Source of the DNA: Erpobdella octoculata
Taxonomy: Eukaryota > Annelida > Clitellata > Hirudinida > Erpobdellidae
Assembly: GCA_963978895.1 (NCBI GenBank)
Contig: OZ022239.1
Span: 9,836,952 to 9,900,951, forward strand
DNA: 64,000 nucleotides
Direction: 5' to 3'
A model generated the notes under the pieces. It saw nothing but the letters and a program-made list of their open reading frames with translations. It was not told the DNA's origin and ran no database searches. The translations under genes were made by a program, and so were the position numbers. Shown piece after piece: positions 34,160 to 46,700 of the stretch. Numbering within the stretch: position 1 is the first letter of the stretch; every line of letters begins with the position of its first letter.

Positions 34160-35270
34160 ACGTGGAGAATGAGAGAGATAATTCTTAATGAAGTTAGGAG
34201 CCTAGCAGATGACTCGCTAAAGAAAAAACGTCGTTGTAACGGTGGAAGCGTTACTGTTGTTGCTAGTGCTAGTATAGACCAAACAATACAAGCACGTGAA
34301 AAAAATGGCAGGTCGGCATCTCCTGTCCAGAATGCTAGCAGAAGCAGTGAACATGACACTGAAGAGGGCGTGAGTGTGCAGATAGAAGTTACAGCAACAA
34401 ACGGCAGTGAGACTGAAGTGGAATTGGTTACAACAAATGAAAACAGTGCTTCTGCTAGCCAGGAACTTACATCTGTTGACTTGGGATCACAAGCTAATCA
34501 TATGGTCACAGGAAATTTGTCTGTACAGAATCTTAATGAGAAAATGCGCAAATTTCAGCCTGCATGGTTTGAACGATTTCCTTAGTTACACTACTCAGCT
34601 GAATTGAATGCTGTGCTATGTATTTATTGCGCAAAAACGAGCAGTCTCGCACTTCTGTTTTAGACAAAGAAAAGTGAGGATGCTTTTATTTCCCGAGGAT
34701 ATACATATTGGAAAAATGCACTCGAGAAGTTTTTTTCCCACGAGAATTCTGGATGTCATCGTCATGCAATTTCGCAGCTTCAGCAAATTAAATCTGTTCC
34801 TGTCATTGCTCAAAACAAAAAGCAAACAAACAGGAATTAGCCAAAGCTGTATTGCTTGTTGTTTTCAGTTCAGTTCGATTTCTGGCAAGACAAGGGTTAG
34901 CACTGCGTGGCCATACAGCTGATCAAGGCAACTTAATGCAACTGCTTCAGTTGCGTGCAGAAGATAACAGTGTTTTGTTTTGTCATCATGGTTGCAACGA
35001 ACCACCAACTTCCTATCACCAGATTCTCAGAATGAAATTCTGGAGATGTTGTGCCATGCAGTGCAGCGAGAAATAGTTAAAGTTATTAATACCACTTCCA
35101 AACAGTTTGCGATAATAGTTGATGGCTCGCAGGACAATTCAGGATTGGAGCAGGAGTCAATTTGTATCAGATTTGTAGACGAGCAACTTCAGGTCAATAA
35201 AGTTTTTGTCGGATTATTCAGCCCTCCAGATACTACAGGACAGACTTTCTGCTTTTGTTAAAGACGTTTT
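34160..35270 (+). pseudogene. Decayed hAT-type transposase (ZMYM1-like, TTF zinc finger plus DUF4371)
   Basis: Conserved strings occur in order but in several frames and with stops. FQPAWFERFP then LHYSAELNAVLCIYCAKT is a TTF-type zinc finger. YTYWKNALEKFFSHE and CHRHAIS follow. VRFLARQGLALRGHTADQGN and LLQLRAEDN then ESICIRFVD are DUF4371 blocks. The reading breaks off after LFSPPDTTGQ. At least three frame changes and an in-frame TAG at 34582 mark it as dead. The catalytic and C-terminal hAT regions are not seen. Confidence 0.75.
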
Positions 35271-36070
35271 AAAGAAGGAATGGGACCCCCAATATTTGTG
35301 TCAGATCGACGCCCCTAGAAGCCATTGTCTCTGTCTCCATGAGTTTGAAATAGACTTATGCCCACTTGGAAGTGGGCTTTCTGATTTTGAAGTAGGTTCC
35401 GTGTACATTTGACTTGAATGCCCCAGGGACGTCATTGTTGATACAAAATGGGTGGAGCAATAAAAATGTCATTAATGTTATAATTTTAAAAAGCCTAAAC
35501 TTTATAAATTTGTTAAATTTATTGAAGTAGAAAACGTCAACCAAGGGACAAGAAAAAAACCATTCTTTTTGAAAAAAAATTATATTTTGCCATCTATGAT
35601 AAGTGATAACTTTTCCCCGTCTGCTTGAGACAATCCTGGTATTCACTATTTAATACTGAAGCTTTAAAGTCATTCTCATCTATGAAATGTGTGATTACCT
35701 AACTCCGCAACACGCTGGTAAAAATATGTCTTGTGTTGATATTGCTCGAAAAAGAAAAACCCAGAAAGAAATAAAAGAGGTAAAAAGATAAAAAGAGTAA
35801 ATAAAAAGTTTAATTTTAATTCCTTTTGTTAAGAAAATAAAATAAAATAAAATAAATTTAAGATATCTTACAACGACAGTAATCAAAAGTTTAAAAAACA
35901 AAAAAAGTTCCTGGATTCGCCGCGGTGATTGAAAATCAAAAACGTGATTGAAAATTGATAGCTTATTTAAAAATTAATAAGGCGATTGAACATCAATATG
36001 AAAACTAGAATTTGTAAAAGTAAGACCTTGAGAGTCGGTGGGGAAGGTTTTTGTAAAAAAATTGAAATCG
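35271..36070. other. Intergenic, weak repeat-like sequence
   Basis: Follows the hAT relic. GCCCACTTGGAAGTGGGC at 35359-35376 is a perfect 9-bp hairpin without loop. Nothing else is supported. Confidence 0.4.
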
Positions 36071-36074
36071 GTCA

Positions 36075-36339
36075 CAAAATGAGCCGAGCGGGAGAGCGAG
36101 CAGAAACGGAAATGAGCAAGCAACCGGGAACGGGAAAGCAAGCGGGAACGTAAAAGCAACCGAGAGCGAAAGAGCGATAAGGAAAGGAAAAGCGACCGAG
36201 AACGGGAAAGTAAGCAGGAGCGGGAAAACGACCATGAGCGGAAAAGAGACGGGAAAGGGAAGCGGGAGAGTAACGGGAGCGAGAGAAAAACTATAGAAAA
36301 TCCTCTTAGAACCCCGGGCTACGCCGGGTTCTCCGCTAG
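36075..36339 (+). mobile_element. Helitron-like element 3' part
   Basis: An AGCGGGAAC-type minisatellite (36085-36290) precedes AACCCCGGGCTACGCCGGGTT, an AACCC/GGGTT stem, then CTCCGCTAG followed by T. Same architecture as 8575-9104 in the same orientation. Confidence 0.5.
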
Positions 36340-36367
36340 TACTAAATAAACAATACATTAGTTTTCT

Positions 36368-36625
36368 ATTTTTTACAAACTTTTATTGAGGTTACAATCT
36401 CTGTTTGTTTGTGTGTGGCTTTCTCTGTACGCAAATCTTGCAAGTTAAATTTAACCAGTTTTTTGACTAGCTAGAAAGCTGAAACTTTTAGCATAGTTTT
36501 ATATTGGATGACAATACATGATTTAATTAAAAAAAATTAATTTGAACATTTTTTGTATTTCTAAATCGAGTGTATTTGAAATTAAAGTTTTTGTTAAAAA
36601 ACTCGTTTTTACTTGCTTAAAAAAT
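36368..36625. repeat. Interspersed repeat, copy 2 (first copy at 5165)
   Basis: Collinear with the repeat in ABCA intron 2, without the internal TA expansion. It lies immediately after the Helitron-like terminus and about 165 bases before the dcaf13 start, so it may overlap the dcaf13 promoter. Confidence 0.85.
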
Positions 36626-36790
36626 TATTTTAAAGTGTTATTTAATCAAGTTTTAGGTTACTTTGAACTTGTACACACTTAATTAACTTTCTACCCTGTT
36701 TGTTTACTTATAATTACGCTCGCATGTCGTGGTGTCGTCGTTATCTCAATCCTTCTATTTTTTGTGTTAATTTTAACTCATTTTTTTAAA

Positions 36791-39700
36791 ATGAAAGTAA
36801 AAGTTTTATCTCGAAATGTGGATGATTTTATGAGAGAAACGAAAAAAGATCTCCATAAGGGTAAGATATAACAAATTTAAAAGGGTTTTTGAGTGGATGG
36901 GTCTGTTGGGTGCATGTGTCGTTGCTTGGCCGAACTTTCGGCCATAACCTGTCTTTGAAAATTTCTTCTGGGTCAAAAACTTTTCTAAAAAAAAATTAAC
37001 TAGTATAAGTTATAGTTATACTAGTTGGTTTAGGACTTAGGCTAGACTGGCTAGACGCAAACTAAAAGTGAAGTGAAATAAAATGTAGAAAATTATTTGT
37101 GCGAGTTTTTCTAAGATATTTTTAAAGAAATAAATTACTTATTCAAGTGAATTTAAGTTCCGTAGTCTCAAATCAGGTGGCAAATTCTTCGCTGAAACTC
37201 TGTGTTTCTTTAATTGAAAACTATCCAGTTTTATCTTTCTCTGAAAAACTGCTCGGACATAAATAAATTGTCTTTTTTCTGTAAATTATGTCATTTTGAC
37301 TGCGTAATTATTAATTTATCTTGTGACTGATACGTTTTTTTTGCACATAACTTTTTTGACCACGCTACAAAAAGTTCGGCATTAATAATTTTTGTTGTGG
37401 TTCTCTTCGCCTTTCACTAATTTTTCGAGAGATTTTTTTTTTCAAAAATTAATAAACTGCTTGGATCATTAAATTGGAATTACAATTGTGATTGAAAACA
37501 TATAACTATTAAAATGAAAATATAATTAAAAACACCGAAAAAATTTTTTACCGCTATTCTCCATCTTTACCAAATCTGAGTTCAAATATAAATAAATAAA
37601 CAAATATTTAATTAACTTATATTAATCCAATAATAAATCCAATGTTCATTGTTTCTTAATGATAGTCGTTATTATTATTATTATTATTATTATGTTAAAA
37701 CATCCATCCTTGGGATGGGCAAAAGTGGCAAAACCACTATTAATACAATAATGTTTCAGTTTGAGCTAGAGGTGTGAGTGGGGACGACTTTTCGTCCCCA
37801 ACCATCCCCGCGAGTGTCATCCCCATCCCCACCAGCATCATTCCCATCCCGAACCATCCCAGCAGTGTTTCATCCCCATTCCCAACCATCCCCGCAGTCT
37901 TCCAATCTTTCATCCCCATCCATCCCCACGCTGTTCATCCCCATTTTTAATCAATTCTGTACTAGTCATTATTTTTCCGTACATCATTTCAATGCAACTA
38001 TAACTTGATTTATAGTTTTGTAATAACACCGTAATATGATTTAATACACATTATTTATTTAAGTCCATGACTAAATAAAAGTCTATCAATGTTTTTCCAC
38101 CTAGCTGAGGTTTTCAATCACTAATGGTTAATCCACCCATAGAGAATGCTCTCTCAGAAGAGGTGCTTGCTGCTGGCACACTCAAAATAATCCTTGCCAC
38201 TTGAGACAGTTTTGGCCATTTCTTTTCTAAAAATCTCAGCAAATCACCTTGTTCACCTTCATCGTTGAATGCCAAATAGTCAGCAACCTTATAAAAATAA
38301 TTATTAACATTGTGAAACTAGTTGCTCAAATAAGCATAATTAATTAATAACAATGAACAACCTAAATTAATTAATAACAATGAACAACCTAAATTATAAG
38401 TTATTACTGAGGTCTAAGAAACTTTTCATGCTGTTAATATAAAGACAGTTTAATAACAAAACCTCATTCGAAACTGAGTGTAGAGTACAAGTTTGCATAA
38501 AAGTTGTTTTCAAGTTTTCCTTTTTGACTAGTTGATGTTCTATGAAGTCATCTTGTGGCACTTGTGGGGCTCAGAATGTAGTGTTACATCATGAACGAGC
38601 TTTAATAGATCTCTAACAAAATTAAAAAAATTCAATTATATGTAAAACCTAATAATGTAAAAGCAAGTTAATCAAACCTTTAGTTGCAGTTTCTCGCATT
38701 GCTCTTCACTCGGGGTTATAGTAGAGTGAAATGTAAAGGCGCAAGGACAAAGTACTGACTGTTGCAGTTAATTTTTTGCATTTCAGCCTTTTCCATATTT
38801 AAATAAAAATTCAAACTAGGACTTCGGAAATTTAACAAATAATGCAACCCATGACTACAAAACTTTCAGTAACTCAATATATCAGCGATAAAACAACAGC
38901 GCGTTGCAAAGATTAAAAAACATAAACAATGATATGTATGACTCGATACATTTTCGGTTAATTGGAAACAATTTTGTTTTATAAAAAACTTATTTTAATT
39001 TTGCGGTAATATCGCAAAAACTCGTCCCCATCCCCGCGGTAGTCCCGCAACGTTTGCTTCTATTCCCGCGGTAACCCTGCAACTTCATCCCCATTACCGC
39101 GATATCCCACCTCATTCGTCCCCATTTCCGCGGTAATACCACAAAATCCACAGTATTCCCGCTGTCCCCACTACCGTGCACACCTCTAGTTTGAGCCAGA
39201 GAAATTAACAGTAGATAGTAGTTGATTTAAAAATTTTTGGATCCTTTAGTTAAGCTTTTAGTTAGCTTAACAGGCAAATAATTACTTTAACTGTTTAGTG
39301 TTTATAGGGCAAAATGGTGCAGCGTTTTTTAAAATGTTGTGTATTACATTTATTTGTTAAAGTAAAGAATGTTTTTTATTACAATTATTATCTAAAGTAA
39401 AGAATGTTATGTATTACAATTCTTTCTTAAAGTAAAGAATTATTATTATTAAAGAATTATTATTCTAAGGTCAGTGTTGTTGATTTGTGTTTAAATAAAA
39501 GCTGAATTATTTTTTCAGTTCCAAGAAATTATGACACTAATTTGCATCCGATGATGGTTCAGAGAGAGTACACCAGAGCACTTAACTCAGTGAAATTAGA
39601 AAGAGTTTTTGCTAAGCCATTTCTGGGATCATTGGACGGTCACAAGGATGGGATCAGCTGTATGTCCAAACATCCAAAAAAGTTGTCCATGCTTTTCACT

Positions 39701-42620
39701 GGTGCTTGTGATGGAGAGGTTGAAAATATTTAATATAATTTTTTTATTTTTTTTTCATATAGAAAATCCTATGAAGCACATAAAAAAAAAATATAATTCC
39801 ATTTTAGATAAGAATTTGGAACATTGCCCAGAGAAAATGTACACGATTGATACAAGGTCATGAAGGATATGTCAGAGGATTCTGTTTCAATACAAACAAA
39901 GGACACTTTTTTACAGTTTGTTTATGTTTTGTTTCAATCAAGTTTGTTTGTCATGGATTTATTTAGACTATGAATAGTTTTTGCTTTTAGAAAACCTATC
40001 TGGAGCAGTTTTCAGTATAATTTGATAAAATTTTGTTTTTCAGTGTGGAGATGACAAGATAGTAAAACAATGGTCTCTAGAGAATGTCGATGAAGGTGAA
40101 TTTAACAACGAGCCAATGAATATGATTATAGGCAAGGTTGGATTATTAAAATATTATTATATTTCCTGTCATTAATTATATGAAATCTGTAAAGATTACG
40201 ATCTGTAATGAAGTAATTAATTAATTATTGATTAATTTGTACAGACGTTCTTTAATGGAATTGACCACCACAGAGAAGAAGACATATTTGCTACTTGTGG
40301 CCAACAAGTGGACATTTGGAATGAAGAACGAGTTGAGCCTATCCGATCATACAAAGGAACAAACACATCGTCTTGTATTAAATTCAATCCGTCTGAAGTT
40401 GGTTTTTATGGTCTTCTTTTTTGAAAAAATTGTTTTGTATCACTTCCTGATCTTTTCTTATAGAATGGAAGATGCAATTTGTTTTTATTTGTCGTCTAAT
40501 TTTATTCTCAAAAGTAAATGAAAATATAAATAATTTTTAAAAGCTGTGGTTTTCTTGAACCAATGATGTTTGATGTATAATGTATAACTGACAATTAATT
40601 TTTACACTTGGGATACGACAATCTATAAATTTCTATAAATTTTTAGTTGAACATGGCTGCTGGAACGTTCTCTGACAGAGGGATTGTACTTTTTGACATT
40701 CGACATCCCCACCAAATCAGAAAAGTTTGAAATTATTCTATTATTATTTGATGATAATCCTTAAATTTGCATTTGTACAATTGTTCTCTAATTTTGGGAA
40801 TATTGTTCTAAAAATGTGCGGTTTGGTATGAACTTCAGACTATCATGAAAATGAACTCAAATTCGCTTGCATGGAATCCCATGGAACCATTTCACTTCAC
40901 TGCCGCCAATGAAGATTATAAGTTTGTTTCATTTTCAAATCATCCTTCTTGTATTTTATACAATCATATTTGGTTGAAGCTTCCAATAATTTCTTATTTA
41001 TTGATATATATATCTGCTTTGTGGTTCGCTGCTTTGTGGTTCGGGCCGATAGAATAGAACCACCGTGTATCCTCCTATGCGTGTCGTAAAAGGCGACTAA
41101 AGGGAGGTTCGCAGGAAGGGCATCCGGGTAAAACTTTGCTCCAAATTCCATATGGGTAACAAAACAAAGAATTTCATTCCGGCTCGGACGTCGCCTGGTC
41201 AAACAAGGTCTACAAGGTCACCGCTTCCTTTTCTGGGCCTAGACGGAAGTGAAAAGTTAGCTATGGGCTTGAGGAAGAATTTATGAGCTCGGCCTGAAGT
41301 GACAGTCTGCCCTGGATTGTGACTTGTGGAGGGGCCTGATATGGAAAAAACGTCCAACCCTAGCATAGCGTGGAATAGGGACGTTTAAAAAATAAATGAT
41401 GATGATGATGTAGTATTTAATATATTTATTATTTAATTATCTAATTTATTATATTCTTTATGCATTAAATATTTGATTTAAAACCTAACTGATTTTGTTT
41501 TTTCTTAATTTAAAACCAATTTCAGTTTATATACGTTCGACATGAGAAAAATGAATGAGCCAGTCAGCATTCACAAAGATCACATAGCAGCAGGTAGCTT
41601 AAAAAAACAAATTATATTTTCATTTTTTCCAATCATTGATTTCCAGTTTTTAAATTTAATTGTTTTTTAGTTTTTAAATTTATTAACGTTTTATAGTTTT
41701 CAAAATTATTTACGTTTTTAAATTTAATAATGTTTTTTAGTTTTTAAATTTATTTACTTTTTGTAATTTTTAAATTTATTTACTTTTTGTAATTTTTAAA
41801 TTTATTTATGTTTTTTCGTTTTTAAATTTATTTACGTTTTTTAGTTGTACTAATTGTTACTCAATATTTGTTTTCCAGTTATGGACGTCGACTTTTCACC
41901 AACGGGTAGAGAATTCGTAGCTGGAAGTTACGATAAAACGATCCGAATATTTCCCTACCGTGGTGGTCACAGCAGGTCGGTTATACTGGTGGTGCTGGAA
42001 GACGGATGATGTCGTAGTTCGATTCAATGTGATTGATAGACGTGCTTGTAGTTTAATGAGGTTTGAATTTTCAATTTTAGGGAGGTGTACCACACCAAGA
42101 GGATGCAGAGGGTGGGCTGCGTTCAGTGGACGCTCGATAGTAAGTTCATTTTTTCTGCATCTGACGAGATGATCGTAAGAGTGTGGAAGGCAAATGCTTC
42201 AGAAAAACTTGGAGTCGTAAGTATTTACTTGTGGACTTTTTATTTTTGTAACGATTATTCATTTATATAAAATTAAATTGATTTAAAGTTGAGACCAAGA
42301 GAGAAGGAAGCTTTCAATTATGCTGAAGCACTGAAAAAGAAATTTGGAAATAATCCTGAAGTCAAGAGGATAGCCAGACACCGTCATGTTCCACGTTACA
42401 TTTACAGTTCGGCCAATGAACACAGAATCATCCACGCTTCACAAAAGAAAAAGTACTTGTTTTTCTATAAAACAGTTTTTAAGATTTTTTTCCTATGTGA
42501 GAGATACAAACAATTTGTTTTTGTACTTTCAGGGAGGCCAATAGAAGAGCCAACAGCAAACCTGGTTCGGTTCCTTTTGTTCCCGAAAGGAAATTGAAAG
42601 TTGTTGCCGAAATTGAATGA
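36791..42620 (+). CDS. dcaf13: DCAF13 / SOF1-type WD40 protein, complete, 12 exons
   Basis: DCAF13 (yeast Sof1) is a nucleolar WD40 protein of the small-subunit processome, and in animals also a DDB1-CUL4 substrate receptor. Exons: 36791-36860, 39519-39718, 39808-39915, 40044-40136, 40245-40397, 40647-40724, 40839-40921, 41526-41593, 41879-41975, 42081-42216, 42289-42452, 42533-42620. All have GT-AG borders, consistent phases and TGA, giving 445 residues, the same length as human DCAF13. Diagnostic strings: MKVKVLSRN at the start, TKxxL, LERVFAKPFLGSLDGH, FATCGQQVDIWNEE, WNPMEPFHFTAANEDYN, VDFSPTGREFVAGSYDKTI, EVYHTKRMQRV, RVWKANASEKLG, and the Sof1 C-terminal RIARHRHVP and ANRRANSKPGSVPFVPE. 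Intron 1 (2.66 kb) hosts a hAT element, intron 7 a non-LTR fragment, intron 8 a minisatellite. None disturbs an exon. Confidence 0.96.
37767..39188 (-). mobile_element. hAT element (family B) in dcaf13 intron 1, 1422 bp, with 8-bp target duplication
   Basis: TAGAGGTGTGAGTGGGGAC at 37767 is matched in inverted form by GTCCCCAC..GTGCACACCTCTA ending at 39188. GTTTGAGC flanks both sides (37759-37766 and 39189-39196), an exact 8-bp duplication. Subterminal CATCCCC and CCGCGGTA clusters occur at the two ends. The interior keeps only the transposase C-terminus. Confidence 0.92.
38116..38295 (-). pseudogene. hAT transposase C-terminal dimerisation domain fragment
   Basis: Read on the minus strand: YLAFNDEGEQGDLLRFLEKK, then WPKLSQVARIILSVPAAS, then STSSERAFSMGGLTIS before a TGA. 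This is the hAT C-terminal dimerisation motif (W..L..LA...LS.P..S...ER.FS..G). The rest of the transposase is absent, so the element cannot move itself. Confidence 0.85.
41030..41410 (+). mobile_element. 3' end of a non-LTR retrotransposon with (GAT)n tail
   Basis: The sequence includes GTGTCGTAAAAGGCGACTAA and GGGACGTTTAAAAAATAAAT and ends in a GATGATGATGATG run, typical of the 3' end of RTE/CR1-like elements that finish in short repeats. The left edge is unclear. It lies in dcaf13 intron 7. No protein. Confidence 0.55.
41645..41860. repeat. ~28-bp minisatellite before dcaf13 exon 9
   Basis: Seven to eight degenerate units of TTTTTAAATTTATTTACGTT followed by TTTTAG. The array ends about 20 bases before the exon 9 acceptor, and each unit carries its own pyrimidine-rich TTTTTAG. 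Confidence 0.8.
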
Positions 42621-42663
42621 TTATGCACTATTTCATTTTTATTCTTGTTATTTTAATTTAGAA

Positions 42664-42669
42664 AATAAA
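42664..42669 (+). promoter_or_regulatory. Poly(A) signal of dcaf13
   Basis: AATAAA 44 bases after the stop codon; a very short 3' UTR. Confidence 0.75.
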
Positions 42670-43788
42670 GCTTCGCGTTTTTTAAACCGAGTTTTTTTTG
42701 ACAAAGCGACAATATTCATGATTTTTGGTGAAAGCGTCTTACTGTCGGTTTTGTTAGTTTAAACGTCCTTCTGACTAAGTCAATTTGGGCGTTAGGGCGG
42801 TGCAAGGCACATGCTTTATTTATTGTAAGGTTGGCGCGTTTCAGTGGTAGTGGTGTCTTTTTTATAGGGCTCAAGTGCTGCATGCCAGCGAATTATATAA
42901 GGCTCTTTTGAAGCTGTGTAGAACAAATTGATTTTGTTGACAAGTGGAGCGTAATAAGGCTCTCGTGGCTGTATGGTGGGTTCCATATCTATATATATAT
43001 ATATGGTCGGTTCACACCTGTTCTCGAACCAGCGTCATCTTGTTTCTTAAAATAATTTGTTAGTAATTTAAATATTATAAATTTTTTATAATAAAAAATT
43101 TATAAATGCGTATGTACATATATAACCAGTTAAACTTTAATATAAAAGTACAGAAATTGCGGAAATTATTTATAGTTTTTGAGATATAATATAATTTTGT
43201 TTATGTTAACGTTTCTAGGCTGAGCCAATGAAGGCTATCGTGTTACTAATGAAGCCAACAGGAGTTTCTGGTGCTCCATTTACTCATTTAAATTAATTTT
43301 GGTAAATAATCTACGGAGATGTATTAAACAAACTTAGAGTCGAAAATTAATTTTTGTCTAGCCTTTTAATTTTGTTTCAACTGTCAACGTATTCATTAGT
43401 AATAGTTCGTATCTGTAGTTTAGTAGTTACAGTTTAGTAGTAGTGGGTTATACAGTAAAATATAGTAAATAAGTACAGTTTACTAGTCTAGTATGAGCAT
43501 TGAACTGTTATTATAGTATAGTATTTTTTGTTATGAATATGTTATAACAAATTAAGAGGTGTTGTGAGTAGTTATTAACAAATAAACAAGCTGTGATTAG
43601 CAGTAAACTTGAGTAAACCAAAACTAGACACTAGAAAGAAGGAGGCTTACATCTGTGAAACAGACTTATCTATACAATTTAGATTGTTCAGCAAAATATT
43701 TGATCTGGATACTTTGTTTTCTCAGGATGTCCCAAGCTGACCATTTATTAGTAGAAGCTGCTTGATCTTTGTTTTTGTCAACACAAAA
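42670..43788 (+). other. Intergenic and 5' flank of togaram1
   Basis: About 1.1 kb between two co-oriented genes. Holds a short TA tract at 42990-43003 and direct repeats around GTTTAGTAGT and CAGTTTA (43410-43470). No further feature. Confidence 0.4.
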
Positions 43789-46700
43789 ATGGATGAATAC
43801 GAAGCAATTGTATTTTTAACAGATGTCAGTTTTGAAAGTAGATTTGAGGCTATACGAAGTTTGCATGGCATTTTAAAAACCAGAAAAGGTAAAGACCTAT
43901 TTTCTGACTATCATGAAATATCAAGAGGACTTGCAGTGGCTTTATGTGATACAGAAATTGATGTTAGAATTTCTGGTCTAAACTTTGCACATGATTTTAT
44001 TTCTCATTTGGACGAAGGTGATGAAAGCTGTATACAAGTATTAATTCCAGCCATAATGACGTGCCTGCTGGACAGCAGAGCCGGAGTTCTCATGACATCT
44101 ATAAAAGCCTTGAAATTATGTTTAAAGAAATCTGTACATTTTGAATCGTCGCTCGAGAAAATCATTTCTGAAGGAATTAATTCGCAAAATGTGAAAGCTT
44201 GTAAAACAGTTATGTCAAAAATACATTTAATTGTTGATGATCATAAAAAAGACAAGGACATATCGACACTGGTTTGTGCATTATTTCAACACTTGAATAA
44301 CAAATCCTTGCAATCTACGGCTTTCGCTTCACTGAAAAAGCTTAAGAGCAACGTGAATGACAAAACGTTTGGCAGATGGTGCAGTGACGTGCCAGAAAAT
44401 ACTTTAAAATTATATCAGCACCTTTCGGGAAATGTGAAAGACTCAAATACTATCGATTCGCTCATGAAAGTTAACGAAAGCTCAAAGCAGAAAGATTTCG
44501 ATTTCGATTATTCGGATGAGGGCTGCGATGCACCCGGTGATGAGCGCGACGGTACTAATAACTCACTCAAGTTTGGCTTTCTCACAGTAAATTTGTACAA
44601 TCAGCTCATTAACAGTACAGAAAAATATGAAAAAGAAAATGTACTGGAAAGAATTCGAATATCTTTAGAAAAGAGTCACTATGATAAAAGTCAACTTCAT
44701 TACTTTCCAGAATTTGTTGATTTTCTTATGCACCAGTTTGACAGCAGTAACATGAGAGTCAACACTATCTGCATCGAAATCATACAAGTCCTTATTGGCA
44801 AGTTCGGTTCAAACTTGATCTCTCATATGAGATTCTTGTTCAACCTGTTGTTTCCTCACATTTGCAGCGTCGTTCCAACGTTCAAGGAAGACATTACAAA
44901 CACTCTGCTGATGATCTTTAAAGAAATAAATGTAAAGCAGTCATGTTCTGCTTTACTGGAATTCATGAATCATTCTCGAAGCAAACTAAGGCAGGAGGCA
45001 TTGAATCTGATGATCTGTGTTCTCTTGACTCTTCAACTGGAAGAGCGAGACCTCAAGTTAATTACACCGGTTATTTTGAAAACCTTACTGGACCCGAAGC
45101 GTTTTGTTCGACAAGCCGCTCTCGAGTGCACTTCTGTTTTGGACTCGCAGCCAGAAGTGGACCGAGAGTTTATGAATTCGAAATTGTCTCGTCTCGAAAG
45201 TTCTCCTTCGGGGCACGGAGTGACAAGAGCAGTTGAAGAAAGGCTGAGAATGGCAGAGTTACCCGAAAGAAAACATGATGGAACTGTGGAATACGTGGTT
45301 GTTTCAAATAAGGTATTTATTTTCATTAAATAATTTTTATTTTTTCGAATGGTTATTATTATTGGTATTTAAAAAATAAAGGTTTGATCAGTTGTGATTG
45401 TATTGAAATCAACAATGTCAATGTTATGATTATGTCCCGGTGAGACCATTAGGATCTATTTTTTAAGTAGCCAGTGGCGCATCCAGGATTTGTTTCAGGA
45501 GGGGGGGATTGAACAATTATTTGGAGGTTTTGGAAAAAATTTTTAGTTTTAATTATTTTATACTTCTTAAACCTTATTAAACAACAAAAGTTTTTAATGC
45601 AGTTAAATCAAATTTGATTTCAAAGAGCAGAATAATTTTATTTTAAATTCAAAATTATCAAAATTTTTTAAATGTTGAGAAATATTGTGTATTAATTAGA
45701 CAAATAAGCTACTTCAGTTGGATATTATATCAGCCATTTTATTCCAAATATAGTCCATTATTGGTGTTGAATATCTATACAAATACAAAAGAGTTGAACC
45801 ACTTAATCTATTCTCCGATGAAAAACTTATAAATAAAAGTTTTTTGCCAAATATTAAAATGAAAAACCCTAAATATTTTTCATAAAAGCAATCGTAGGGA
45901 TGTACTAAAACATATATAATGGCTAATTAACAAAGATAATTTTACATCAATCTTTCTGTGATTCTATCATCAGTTTATTCATATATTTTCATGCAGTAAA
46001 TTTTTTTTTTGAATATTTTATGGTGGGGGATGGGGGGTTTAACTGCAAATTTTCCCTTTGATAGTAAACACACATAAAACATTTAACAATAATCCTTCTT
46101 TTTTTAATTTACACTAAATCAAGTTTCATGCATTAAAAATAATTTCTGGTTTAATTTTGGGGAGAGGAGTTCTAACCCCAGAAACCCCTCTTTTTGGGTG
46201 TGCCCTTGACCAGATATACATTTAAGCACGCCAATTATTGGGTTTTCATGGATTAAAAATATTTTTTGAGAATTATTTCGGTTTCGGAGTGGGGGAGTTC
46301 AAACCCCAGAAAAACCCCCTGTGGGTAGGCCAATAGTGTAGTGACTGGATTTGAACTGATGCTTTCTTACAGGACTTGCAGGATGTCTCACTGTTATAGA
46401 TTGCAATTTAAATTTTATAACCACATTAAGGTTGTTCTTGAGTGGATTCTTCTGGCCGGTGACCAGGGGGAGGTGAGCCGATCCGTAAGCATCGATGAAT
46501 TTGAACGACCCGCAGAGTGGGCTGTTTCTGATCACAAAAACAGGAACGATGCCCGAAAGAGTTTGAGTCGTCTGACGTGGAACATGTCCAGAGAAGTAAC
46601 TATAATTTTTTTATTTATTTTATAAGTAACATACATATAAAAATTCTTTTGTACCCGCTCACACAAATATCACCTGAACAGCTGACGTTCTTGTCACGAT

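Noticed and set aside
43762..43788. Upstream start of togaram1
   Set aside because: The frame is open, but the first codon is TTG; the first ATG is at 43789.
46341..46430. Coding start of togaram1 exon 2 at the good-looking acceptor at 46372
   Set aside because: In the phase left by exon 1 it meets a TAG after eight codons. 46431 is in phase, though its pyrimidine tract is weak.
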